From contig OY997592.1 in NCBI GenBank assembly GCA_963921825.1, positions 24,555,432-24,619,431 on the forward strand: 64,000 nt of DNA, in the 5' to 3' direction. Below the pieces are notes generated by a model. That model did no database searches and had not been told where the DNA came from. It saw only the letters and a list, made by a program, of their open reading frames with translations. Each line of letters opens with the position of its first letter. Within the stretch, counting starts at the first letter, position 1. This document shows positions 38,395-49,632 of the stretch, in pieces. The position numbers were made by a program, and so were the translations under genes. Origin of the DNA: Erodium maritimum (taxonomy: Eukaryota > Streptophyta > Magnoliopsida > Geraniales > Geraniaceae).

Positions 38395-41300
38395 ATGGAG
38401 GAAGCAAAAGTTGCAGAGCTGAAGCAGTTCATAGGCGAATGCAAGTCGAACCCGCCGCTTCTCCTGGACCCATCTCTTACTTTCTTCAAGAACTATCTCC
38501 AGAGGTACATTTCTTTCATTCATTTTGAAGAACCTCTGTGTTAATTTGTTTGTATACTAAATACATCATCTGGGTCTCTTTTGTTTTCAGCCTTGGCGCT
38601 CGATTTCCGGTGAGTCAGTGTCAATCTCGTCTTCTCTTGTTTCAAATATGAAGATTGGCTTGATTATGTATCACTCTATTTATTTGGTGCTTCCCACTTG
38701 TCTGCTTACTCAAAGCCCCATGATATGATGTATTGCCTATTTTCTGTAAAATATGAAACTCCATAGTTTTGCTTTTTCAAGTTCCTTGAACCTCCAAATT
38801 GTCTTGGATGCTCTGGGGAAGAGGACCAGGCTTACTTGTTCATGGGTTATGATTTAATAATCTAGGTACACAGTTGCTGAAGGAAAGCTTAGGGTTTTTA
38901 GAAGGCTTTGGTATCATTGAAAGTGAAACTAACAATTTGAGCGTAGATCACAGCTTTGAATTACTGCAGCAGGCAGGGCAATTCTACCTTGGGTTCCCAA
39001 GCTAGCACACTTGGAAAACAATACATCATCAGTTGAAATCTCTTTTATATTTCTTACAGTAGTATTGGAATTCCTAATTCAAAATTTTCATTCTATGATG
39101 CAAACATGTGAAATTACGCTTGCATATATTATTCAGTTGGTTCCAAGAGAATTTTGATTTTGTACAGATATAATATTTGAGAAAAAAGACAACCTTGGTG
39201 TAAGCACATGGTTTCAGTTACCCTGTTAACCAAAGATGTAGGTTACTTGGCTTAAGGACTCTTGTAGCCATAGCTTTTCGCTTCAGTTTTGTGGGGTTAA
39301 TAATAAATTAGTAATAGCTCTGACTATAGATATTTGTTACCACGGAGAGACCCTGACATGTATGCATTAGAATTTTGTAGTGTAATTAATAGCCATTGTA
39401 CTGGAATTAGAAATGTATTGTAGTGCCATTCAGAACATATAAAGTCAATTCACTTGATGTTAATGTGATTTCACAGTCCATTTTCTAATGCCTGGATAAA
39501 GAAAAAAATTCTAAACACCGTGGACCTATTAACAGGACAAAGCCAGTGGCATGTCTGGAGAGGCTTTTGATGCTAAAACTAGAAGACCTGATCTTTCAGA
39601 TGAAAGCAGCAAGTTGGAAGACGATATTATTGAGTCTGATATTGAGTTAGACAACAGTGATGTTGTAGAACCTGACGATGACCCTCCACAAAAAGTAGGT
39701 GGTAAAAAGTATCGGTTTTTGTTTAACTGAGATCTTATGTTTATGTTATGAACAAATACATGTGTATCATGTAATTGCAGATGGGAAGCGCTTCAATTGA
39801 AGTTACAGAAGAACAGCAAGATGCAGCACAACTGGAAAAAGCAAAAGCTATTGAAGCAGTGGCAGAAGGCACGGTGTTCTCTACTTCTCTTCATTACTTT
39901 TTTGAAGGACTAATCTTCTAGTTCATATTGTTCATAAACTAAAACTCCATAAAGATGCATAGAAAACATTTTGAAAAGGCTTTTGGGGTTGTCATAGTAT
40001 TGGTTGCAATAGGGACAAAACTCTTAGGATCTATTTATATGAGCCTTTTTAATAGTAATTTACCAGTTAAGCATGTGCTTTTAATTCAACCGGAATGCAT
40101 CACTTAAGAGGTCCAAAAAGGAATTAGGTCCTAGTTCATGTATCATAAAAGTATATGATTGATTAATTAGAACTTTAAGTACAAATATGTGTTGACGTGG
40201 CTATTAAATCATGATGTGGAATATAATTTTGTGATTTATGAATCAAGTAGAATCAGGCGGTCCAGGCACAAGACCCAGTTCTGTGTGAATTAACATCTAA
40301 CTTGATGTATTTTTTCACATTAGGCTTAAAATCGACCAATGATACCGATTTTGAATTTATGACCGTGATTTGAGACAAAAGTAATAATCATGTATTTTCC
40401 CATGGTAATTAGAATCACTAGAACCTAGATTCAGTTTGCTGAGTCCAGTTGGTTCACACCCTAAACAACTCGAATTATATTTTTTCCTATGGGAATTAGA
40501 ATCACTAGAACCTCTGAATTGTTCATAGATATGTTCTATCTAGTTCGGGCAGTTCACATCCTATAGAAAACCAAATATGGGTTGGGTCTATTTTGTCTGG
40601 TTGTGGTCAAAACAGGTATTTTTAGTCAATTTTCAGCCTGATATGAAAAAAAGGCATCAGGCTAGAGGCCAAACAGGGTCAATTATTAACCTTTTATACG
40701 GTGGGGGTGGATTTGGCAATTCATCCGATTCACATCTTGTAGACAACCAAAAATGGATGGGATATGTTTTGACTCAATGCTAGAAAAGTTCACGATTCTT
40801 CTTCTTGTCTCCTGAAATTATGGTTAACACCTGTATCTCCAGTCTTTTTCCTGCATCACTTAATTTGATTCAGAGTTCTTAAGATATTTTTTCAATTCAT
40901 GATTTGACTCGTGATTTAATCACCATGTTTGTTTCTAAAATTGGATGAGGACAGATTCAATCCAAGATTGGCTATCTATAAGATGTGAGTGAATCACCTG
41001 ATTCACCATGTGAATTCTAGACCTACTCATAACTATAAACGATTTAGGGATAATTTTGAATAATTGAAAGAGTGAATTGACTCAAATTGGCGAATCAAAT
41101 TGTGAACCTCGCAATTCTATTTATTGCAACCATGTGTGTCGGCATGGGCCAAAAATTAGATCTATTTCTTTTTGTTTTGCTGCCTATTTTCCCTTCCCTT
41201 GAATTGTATTTGCTTACATCCTTTGTTGTCTGCAAGGCTGCAATCTTAATCAACATCCTTTGCGCTTATGTTGCTTGAAAACTTTTTAGATAAGATTGTA

Positions 41301-43766
41301 TATGCTTTTCAGGTAAGCTAAACGACGCCATAGATCATTTGACGGAGGCTATCACGTTGAACCCTGCTTCAGCAATACTATATGCAACTAGAGGTAGCTT
41401 ATCCTTCAAAATTATGTTCGTTCTTGTTCATTATGCCCACTGTCATGAGCCGGTGTGTTTCTTTTCTTTCCTGGTTGAATTCAGCTAGTGTGTTTGTTAA
41501 GTTAAAGAAACCAAATGCTGCAATCCGGGACGCAGATGCTGCTTTACAGGTTGGTAGATTGTCCGCAAATAGTACCATACATGAAATTTCAGCTTAGTTA
41601 GTTGTGAACAGTGATGTAGCTTTGCTTTTAGAAATTTGTTTGAATATTATAATTATATATTTTCTGATGGAGTATGATCTAAAGATTTACTTTGTGGAAG
41701 ATCAACCCTGACTCAGCAAAAGGATACAAAGTAAGAGGAATTGCAAAGGCCATACTGGGCCAGTGGGAAGCAGCAGCTAGTGATTTACATGTAGCCTCGA
41801 AGATAGATTATGATGAGGAGATTGGTTCAGTGCTCAAAAAAGTATTTTTCTAATCTATTTATTTTTTGTAATTAACATATGAATTTTGGTTGTTTGATCA
41901 TACATTTAAAACATCAGGTTGAACCGAATGCACACAAAATTGAAGATCACCGCAGAAAGTATGAGCGCTTGAGAAAAGAAAGAGAGCTAAAACAGGCTGC
42001 ACGTGAAAACCAAAGGCGGGCTGAAGCTCAAGTCAGTAAAATTTTGTTTATTTTTTATTTGCTTATGTTAAAAAAAGTCACTGTATCAGTACAGCTTGGG
42101 TAAAGAGGTAACAGGAATAGAACATCCTTCTCATATAAACTTCCGTATATCTCGCTATGCAGCTCTCAACTCACCTTCAGTACAAAAATATGAACTATTT
42201 GAAAGATCTCACTATCACAACATGTAGTCCCTTCTTTTTGGGTGCCAAGCTTTGGTTATGTCAAGGACTAGTTCATTCACACCCCAGTTTAACTTCATTT
42301 TGTGCCACTTTGGCCTAAAACGATTTTGTCTATGGGTGGAGCCTTCTTATTTGTAGGCTGAACAGTTATTTGTCAAGACTTTGGTTTCATTCAGACCATT
42401 CTCAGTCACTTCGAGGTTTCATATGTATATGTAGTTCACTATAATAGTTGATAAAAGAAACTAATGTTTAAGTTCAGTATGGATCATCTTTGATTGGATG
42501 ACCTGCATATAGTTGACGCATGCTGCTGCTGTACTTTTTACAACATTGTGTGTTATCATACCAGACATGGATAACTTCGGCTAAAGCCTTTTCCTTTTCT
42601 CGCTTTCATGCAGGAACGTGATGCCTTATCTGCTCTTAAGGACGGTATGCATTGTCACAATTATCTCATTTATATTTCATATAGGTCTCATGTAATAATG
42701 CACAGGAATCTGTAGTTTCCTTTGTCCAGTGCAATGGTATCGTGCGTTGCTTCATCATCTGTCTGATATGGCTTATTCTTACTCCTATATGCTTGTTTGT
42801 CACATAACATCTTTAGTGTCCAAGAGATAGAACATAGAAACATCAGGAAATTTTCCCATTGACCAACAGTTGTATTACTTCTCTGTTGATTCATGTGCAT
42901 CAGCTTTAGAAAGTCAATAGAAAATACTTCATATGTAGTTATTTGGGTTAATTGTCAAAAAGTGCACTGAAGTTTTGTCCACAAACAAAAGCATGCATAA
43001 ACTTTTTCCAAGCTTTACGGGTGCACTGAAGTTTTGTCCACGCTTTGTGGGTGCACTGAAGTTGTCCTCCGACTTTTTTAGGAAAACGTAACAGGGATGT
43101 TCAGAATTAATTGTCTGGGCAGTTGTTCGCGGACTCAATAGATTTGTGGGCAATTCATAATGAATTCTAAAGTTGTGTGGGCAATTCATAATGCATTCTA
43201 TAGTTGTGTGAGCAATATGTTTTTCTAAAAAAGTCGGGTGGACAACTTCATAGCACACACAAAGCGTGGACAAAACTTCAGTGCACCCACAAAGCGTGGA
43301 CAAAAGTTTATGCATGCTTTCGTTTGTGGACAAAACTTCAGTGCACTTTTTGACAATTAACCCTAGTTATTTTCTGTAAAGATCAATGGGCATGCATGTG
43401 GTCAGTTTTACCTTATGAGCGTCTTGGCTTTTGACAGGGCATGTTATTAGTATTCACTCTACCAGTGAAGCGGATACAAAGATAAATGCTGCTTCAAGAA
43501 CATCTCGGCTGGCAATATTGTACTTCACGGCAACATGGTGCGGGCCATGCCGTGTCATTTCGCCTCTTTTTTCAACCTTGGCAGAGAAGTACCCAAAAGC
43601 TGTTTTCTTGAAAGTTGACATAGACGAGGCAAGAGACGTGGCTGCCCGCTGGAATATCAGCAGTGTCCCTACCTTTTTCTTCCTTCAAAATGGCAAGGAG
43701 GTTGACAAAGTTGTAGGGGCTGATAAAACCTCTCTTGAGAGGAAGATTGCACAATATGCTGCTTAG
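38395..43766 (+). CDS. TDX: TPR repeat-containing thioredoxin TDX (HSP70-interacting)
   Basis: Ten exons: 38395-38504, 38591-38609, 39536-39694, 39781-39868, 41313-41393, 41485-41549, 41701-41841, 41918-42031, 42614-42644 and 43438-43766. Together they give 378 residues; Arabidopsis TDX has about 380. Domains: Hip N-terminal dimerisation helices (1-43, start [13 protein letters not shown]), an acidic linker (about 60-96), three TPRs (about 105-215), a charged helix (222-269), and thioredoxin (270-378) with W303-C304-G-P-C307 and cis-proline VPTF. In this family the TPRs bind HSP70 and the thioredoxin domain reduces disulfides; the protein also acts as a chaperone in the cytosol. All phases agree. 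Exon 2 is only 19 nt. Intron 4 starts with GC rather than GT, since the next possible GT would put a stop in frame. Intron 9 holds a MITE. The gene is convergent with STR. Looks intact. Confidence 0.93.
39869..41312 (+). other. TDX intron 4: GC-AG intron with diffuse repeats
   Basis: This 1444-bp intron reads AAG|GCACGG at its left edge and TTTTCAG|GT at its right. The join restores the conserved A-E-G-K-L reading. About 40390-40770 contains loosely repeated blocks (GGAATTAGAATCACTAGAACCT at about 40490 and a near copy at about 40403; three GTTCACAYCCT-like stretches). No coding sequence was seen inside. Confidence 0.75.
42945..43363. mobile_element. Mutator-like MITE in TDX intron 9
   Basis: The 419-bp foldback element has terminal inverted repeats of about 125 bp, beginning GGGTTAATTGTCAAAAAG and ending in its exact complement. 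A perfect 9-bp target duplication, TAGTTATTT, lies at 42936-42944 and 43364-43372. The TIR length and 9-bp duplication are characteristic of Mutator-derived elements. It carries internal repeats of TGCACTGAAGTTTTGTCCAC. It fills over half of the 793-bp intron and leaves both splice sites untouched. Confidence 0.92.
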
Positions 43767-44232
43767 GAACAACATTGGTATGAACAATTTCTCATTTGGA
43801 ATTCTTAATAATGCAACAATGCTTGAACATAGTTCTGGTTTATGCTAACATTACCAGAAGAAAAACTACTTGTGCCGCCACAGGCAGTACTAAGTTTGGG
43901 AAACCATCTCCAAATTTGAGGCTTGACATTATGTTTAAGAACTCCTACAGTATGTCATCTTTATCTGTACATTATGTGACTGGAATGGGTGTCCCGTCCT
44001 GATTTGAATACTATACATGAGTATTTGTTCTTTAAGTGCAAGTTTCTCTCATGTGTCTTTAAATTGCCTTTAGGAGTACAACAGACCCAGTGTAGTTTTG
44101 AAATATCCAAGTACTTATATCTGTGTGGAAAAATGAATTTATTCATATAAGTCATGAATCATGTATTAGGAAGCCTATGAGTTTTCCTCACAGAATGTAA
44201 ACTAAAGTAGAGATGTAGAAATGTCTATTTTA
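43767..44232. other. Shared 3' region of TDX and STR
   Basis: The two stop codons are 466 bp apart on opposite strands. The region should hold the TDX 3' UTR (to the right of 43766) and the STR 3' UTR (to the left of 44233). AATAAT at about 43806 is a weak poly(A) signal candidate for TDX. No other gene was seen. Confidence 0.55.
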
Positions 44233-46683
44233 TCATTTCCTCTCATTCTTGGAATAGAATCTAAGAACCACATAAAAGAAGAGCCTGTAGAGAACTCCCC
44301 AGGCTAGCAAGATCCCTATGTCATACCAAATGTTTTCCATCTCATCAATATCCATGGAGAAGAGAACATCTTCCCCGATCAACGCACAGGTTTTGGGCAG
44401 CTCTGCGATCGACGTGTTGTGTAGATTGCTCATCCTGACGCCTCCTATAGGACCTGGAGATAGGTCCGAGGCAGAACCACTATAGCAACTCTTCTTGCCT
44501 TGGAACTCGTTTATCAGCAATGCCTCGAACGGGTATTTGATGGCGGAAACGTAGTGCAGCCACCTCCAGAATATTGGTATCTGGGTGCGTTTCAAGAAGA
44601 AGCCACAGGTGAGGAAGAAGAGGGCGGTAGTGGCTATCACTACCGCATAGCCTGTGATGTAACTGGGAACCATTGCACTGACGAGCATGACGTAGGCATT
44701 GGTGGTAATGAGGGAAGCAAAGAGGATCAACCAGAAGTTGAGGAGACTGCTGTTGAGGCTAAGCGCAAAGTGGGTGATGGCAGCGAATGTGAAGCCTTGG
44801 ATGGCGAAGAAGGGGAGGTACACTAGGAGGGAGGAGACAACGTAGGAGGATGCTCGGTAGGCGTTGTGGGAGGTTTCCCTGATGAAGATGAACCTTTCCT
44901 GGATGAAAGTGGGCACCGCGTCGTTGGAGGAGAAGAAGATGAGACAGACCGTGAAGATGTACAAGTTGAGGAGGCGGTTGATGGTTTTGAAGTTATGGTC
45001 GTGGAGGGTTTTGAAGAGGGACGATAGAATGAGTGCCATCACCGCCAGCACAATCTCTCGAGACAGGAACAGCTCGGGTGTTCGAACCACGTTCAAGGCC
45101 GTGCGCCACGACAGGATCGCTACCTCCCGGAGCCAGGGGTTTGCAAATTTGGTGCCGTCATGATCATCCACCTCTTCTTCTTCTTGTTCCAATTCAAATT
45201 GTTCATAAGAAGGGTTGTACACCACCGGAGACAGGCTTTGCAAAGGCGTCGGATAACGTGCACTCCTTGCCGCTGACATTGCGGGTGTGAGTCCAGGAGT
45301 TCTCGCGGGCGTCCAGGAGGGCGGGCGGCGCGGGGTTCCCTTCACGCCGTGGTAGATCCACACCGAGAAATCTTTGTAGAAGTGGGAAGCCAACCTTGGA
45401 TGGTAAACTCCACTCGGCATTGGTGTGTGGATATTCTTGCGCTCAAGGGAATTCTCAAAGTTGTCCTCCTCCTCGTCGTCCTCATAATCATTGTAGCCAA
45501 ATGAGGTCGATTGGTTGATATAAGACGTGACAGGGGTTGTCAGTTTGGGGGTTTTAGGAAGAGGGGTCTTGGCTGCTTGATCCGGTTTGATGCCATTGCT
45601 CTGATACAGCACGAGAGGGTCGAGGCCTATGGTGGACTCGTCGTACTCCTTGATGACATCGAGGAGATACTCGAGGCTGTTCTGGCCGTCAGGGACGGGC
45701 CTCCCGAATCCAGAGAGATGGTCGGGAAGGGTGAGAGGACTTGCCGAATAAATCAGTCTTCCCCTGTAATAATATGGATGACATCAACCTGTGGTAGTTT
45801 TTGTATTAGAGAGTTGTTAATTGATGAAGTTGTTGTAGCTACCTGGCTAGGACTGTGATGCGATCAAGGAGCATCTGGATCCGGAAGGAAGGCTGGTGGA
45901 TGGTCATGAGGACAATGCTACCGCCTCTCGCTATGTCCTTGACCTTTTCAACGACGCTATAAGCGCTTGTAGAGTCGAGGCCAGAGGTGGGTTCGTCCAG
46001 AAACAGTAAGGAGGGCTTGTGGATGATGTCGATCCCTATGGACACCCGCCGGCGTTCCCCTCCCGATATCCCTCTCCGGCCCTCGTCTCCTATGTATGTA
46101 TGTGTAGTGCTCTGCAAACCCAGTTGGTCGAGTAGCTCGTAGACTCGACTCTTCTTCTCAGCTCGGGAAATGGAGGGAGGAAGCCTGACCTCAGCTGCGA
46201 ACATCAGAGTCTCGAAGACGGTCAACATGGGGAAAAGCTGGTCGTCTTGCATAACGTATGACGAGATCATCTTCATATAGCTTGTGCTCACCTGCATAAA
46301 CAAACATACGTTACATTACATTACATGTTAAATATAAATATATATATACTTGGACTTACGGGCTTTCCATCGATTCTAACAGACCCTTGAAGGCTCCCCC
46401 GTGCAATCCGGCCGGCCAAGGCGTCGATAAATGTGGATTTGCCGGCGCCACTGGGACCCAAGATGGCCATGATCTCACCCCGCATGGCCTGGCCGGAGAT
46501 GTCGTTGAGAAGATGCGCCTCTTTGGTGATCCACTGGCCGTCCTTCTTCTGCTTCTTCATCACGCTATAAGAAAGCCCACGGAACTCAAGGCCGTGCCCC
46601 GGAACCATCTTCGGGGCTGCTTTTTTGGTATTGTTGGTGTCCATGTCGAGCAAGCTCTCCAGGTTCCGGCCAACCCTAGCCAT
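44233..46683 (-). CDS. STR: Half-size ABCG transporter, STUNTED ARBUSCULE (STR) type
   Basis: Three exons on the minus strand (46683-46360, 46291-45843, 45763-44233) give 767 residues with consistent phases and GT-AG borders. The nucleotide-binding domain comes first: Walker [10 protein letters not shown] (76-84), Q-loop Q123, signature ISGGE (183-187), Walker B LLFLDE (203-208), H-loop H240. A long linker (about 309-465) has acidic runs and [18 protein letters not shown] (401-418). The membrane domain follows, with about six helices (roughly 492-511, 520-536, 562-588, 598-626, 629-649, 738-759), ending FYSKNERK. The linker and end are what I recall of STR. With STR2, STR forms a transporter in the periarbuscular membrane that delivers lipid to arbuscular mycorrhizal fungi; it is absent from non-host lineages. 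Looks intact. The alternative is another member of the WBC/ABCG subfamily, less likely given the linker. Confidence 0.85.
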
Positions 46684-46736
46684 GGTTGGTCCAAGTGAAG
46701 TGATTGTGTTTCTTCTCTTCTAAGGGATGAAGAGAA

Positions 46737-46746
46737 GATATATAGG
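46737..46746 (-). promoter_or_regulatory. TATA box candidate for STR
   Basis: Reading minus, CCTATATATC lies about 55 bp before the start codon, with a pyrimidine/purine-rich leader between. This is a normal place for a plant TATA box with a short 5' UTR. I did not find a clear copy of the CTTC-type or MYCS mycorrhiza motif between here and 47474. Confidence 0.5.
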
Positions 46747-47474
46747 GAGGAGAGAGTTTGTAAATGGTGTGAGTGAAGACAGAGTGACGGTTAAATTGAA
46801 ATGAACTTGACAACGAAAAGAGTCAAAGAAAGAGGGGACCAACGGCAAGGCTTAGGGACTCAATACTTTGGTTTTGTCGTTGATTTTGCTGTGGTGTTTC
46901 CGTCCGTTTTGACACTTCCTCCACTCCAAACACGTTGTTGACTCTAAAGCAGCCAATTAATATTACAAAACTAAGATATCAAGTGAAGGAAAAAGAGACG
47001 GACCCCCTTATGTACTTGATAAGGGCCGGAGCCGTTCGAGGACAACCATCTCCAATTAATAAATTATAACAAAGGGACAATTGAAAAACTAGAGGAATAA
47101 TCTTTAGCTGCTGAACCGTTCTAGATAATGTTTGCTCGGTTCTAGATGTCTTGGGACATGCGACCAAAGACGAGTCTAGTGGAACTTGGAGGTAGGAACC
47201 GAGATTTCATCAACATGTTCCTATAATAGTCCATCCCAAAAGATTATAGTAATGCGATAGTGTGTGCACACTTCCTCTACATTTCTACGTGACTTGGTTT
47301 TTATGGGTAAAGTCTGGGCGTGGTTGTATGGTATAGAATGGGTACAAGGAGGTGGAATGTATCTTATGGCTGAGAAGAAGGATGAGTTTATTCACTCTGT
47401 TTTGAGGTGCTTATATTGTTCTGTTTTTGAGGTGTATTTTCACTTTGCATTTTGCCTCTTCCTGGGAGCTATAG
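46747..47474. other. STR upstream region
   Basis: No gene was found. This is the presumed STR promoter, bounded at about 47475 by a copia LTR. GTTGAC/GTCAA-type W-box cores occur (near 46808, 46935), but they are short and common. Confidence 0.5.
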
Positions 47475-47918
47475 ATGATGAGTTATTTTATAATCCATCG
47501 AGTGGACTTATATAGAGATATAAAATCAATGATTTGTATTGGGCAAAATGCGTTATTTAGTTAAGTAGTCTAATGTAAACATTATAACGAGTATGAGTAT
47601 TGTAATGTGTGATACCCAATATAAATCTGAATTAGGGTAATGGACTTTATTCAGAGTATATATATAAAAGTCTATTAAGGTTTGTCCCCAAGTTCGACCA
47701 ACTGTTTCTTTTTTCTCCTCCATTCCCATCTATTGAGTTGGAGCCTATTAGGAGAGCATAAGGGATCGATCCGTGGAAAGAAAAGTCAATCTCGTTCTTG
47801 AATCAACAATAGAGTGAGGTACGCGTTATTGTTGTTACATGATTAAATCCTGATTGTTTGACTAAGCTTGGGATCTTTAAGGGATTCGATATTTGGTTCT
47901 AACAAGTGGTATCAGAGC
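47475..47918 (+). mobile_element. Copia-family LTR with primer-binding site
   Basis: The LTR is 47475-47904, ending GGTTCTAACA. It is followed two bases later by TGGTATCAGAGC (47907-47918), the initiator tRNA-Met site. It matches the reverse complement of 49633-50060 over its whole length (shared stretch TGTGATACCCAATATAAATC). A TATA-like TATATATATAAAAG lies inside at about 47661. The left end is less certain. Confidence 0.8.
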
Positions 47919-49632
47919 CGGGTATTTAGAAAAAAAAATGCTCTCGAGGAGCTATAGTAGTGTTCGAGGAACTGTTTGAAGATCATCAAGGAGCTACAAT
48001 AGATTCTTTGAAGCCGGTGGAAGATCATCTTGAAGCAGCTTGAAGATCAACTTGAGGCTATAGGACCTTGAAGTTTTCTAAAGAACAGGTTCAAGACTTG
48101 CAGTTCAGCCTGAAGAGTTGCAGCCTCATCAGCAAGATCAATTCATCCATTTGGAGATCAAAATATAGTGCTGGTAATATACCAAAGAACCAAAGTTGAA
48201 GTGTGCAGATTAGCACAAGAACTATAAGACAAATCCAATCTCTGCATCTCTACAAGTTTAGCGCAAGAGGTTTCAAGATCTGGTCTGCAATTTGCTGCAA
48301 GGAAGAAGAACAGAGGTTTGGTCTTTGATTGTTGATTAAGTGGCTGGAAGTAAGTTTGGCTCTCTCTATAATGGTACCCACTCTAGAAGAACTTAGTGAA
48401 TATCAGACTCATGCTATGTAAGTGGATAATCTATCTGGAGCAAGGGATGTGCTCAGATCTGTCATTGTACCATCTAAAGAAGCAAAGCATAAAAGTTATG
48501 CTGCAAAAAAACTTAATCAAGAGAAGATCGAGAAGAAAGGTTAATGCTCAGTCCTCTTCTTCGTATAGAACTCAATAATATTCCTCGGGAGGACATACAA
48601 ACTGTTGGATGGTCAGAAGATGTTTTATGACAAATATTTTCAACCGGTTGCCTCAGATACTGACTATACCCCATCTTTTTCATTGAGAGGAGAGATCTAT
48701 GAGTCTCTGGAGCAAGCTAGAAGGAGTAGAAAGGATTACAAGCACAAGCATGCCTTGGAACAACTCACCTGGAAGAAGAAATCAGCTAGACTACAAGGAG
48801 CCTCTACATCCAAGTTACTTCCTGCAAAGGATTGTGCAAAACAAGCTCAATGGCAGCAAGAATCCTATATGATGAGTTATCCCCCTCCTGGTTTAGAGAA
48901 TGTACCGACTTCTAAAGTATTGAAAAAAAAGGAAACTACTTCAACCACTACAAGGATAGAGTTCATACTCTAATTATAGCAAAGGAAGTTTATACCATAC
49001 TGCTTATATCTGCAATCTACCATGTTCTTTGGCTGAAAAATACTTTTAGTGCTACATTTGGCTATTGTAAGGCTTTGAAGGCTGCAAAACCATACAAAAG
49101 AGGAAAATCCTATGGGTTTGTCTACTACAATTGTCCCGAAGCTCTAGAAGAAGCAATCCACGGATTCAATGGCTATCTCATCAAAAATCATAAACTATTT
49201 GTAGCCAAAGCTTGAGATAGAAATATAGATCAAGCACAACCTTCTCCAGCAAGAAAACACCTCCATTTTGAAGACAAGAATACTCTCACTTATGATCATT
49301 TTATTCACAAAGGTTCAATTGTCACAGCTCACGAAAAAAATCATGAAGAAGGCTCATTTAGCTATAACTCATATTAATCGGAATGTAGAAGGGATAATGA
49401 GGGAGATGACTCTTCAAGGTGTTCTTAAGATTCAATTATTAGCCTTGAAAACAAAGCAGTTCTTGTTTACTACCTTCATGAAGATTTTGATGAGGAAATT
49501 ATGAAGGAGGAAGGAAGTTGGATAAATACTTGGCTCATATTTATACCTGACTTTGAAAATTTATGCAGAAAACGTGGAAAGTTTATTTGAGTGGCCATAC
49601 ATGGGATCCCTTTCAAAGGTTGGTGTGAAGAA
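47919..49632 (+). mobile_element. Fossil with RRM and DUF4283-like pieces
   Basis: After the LTR and primer site comes a purine-rich leader (47920-48370), then low-identity coding remnants. A 122-codon frame (48605-48973) is charged and of unknown family. About 48990-49215 reads as an RNA-recognition motif: AYICNLP, then GKSYGFVYYNCPEALEEAI and NHKLFVAKA. About 49440-49620 reads SWINTWLIFIPDF and later VAIHGIPFKGW, similar to DUF4283. RRM plus DUF4283 is known for ORF1 of one plant LINE group, so this may be a LINE fragment behind an unrelated LTR; alternatively it is the gag side of an LTR or virus-like element. Broken. Confidence 0.5.

Noticed and set aside
39869-39875. GT at 39874-39875 as the TDX exon 4 donor
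   Set aside because: It would end the exon in a phase that gives an early stop in the next exon and adds residues absent from the family; the GC donor fits.
44500-45858. Several + strand frames of about 100-115 codons opposite STR
   Set aside because: They are antisense shadows of the STR coding exon; no domain, and codon pattern follows the sense gene.
46747-47474. Mycorrhiza-responsive cis-elements in the STR promoter
   Set aside because: I looked for MYCS/CTTC-type and P1BS motifs and found no clear full match; short W-box cores are too common to count.
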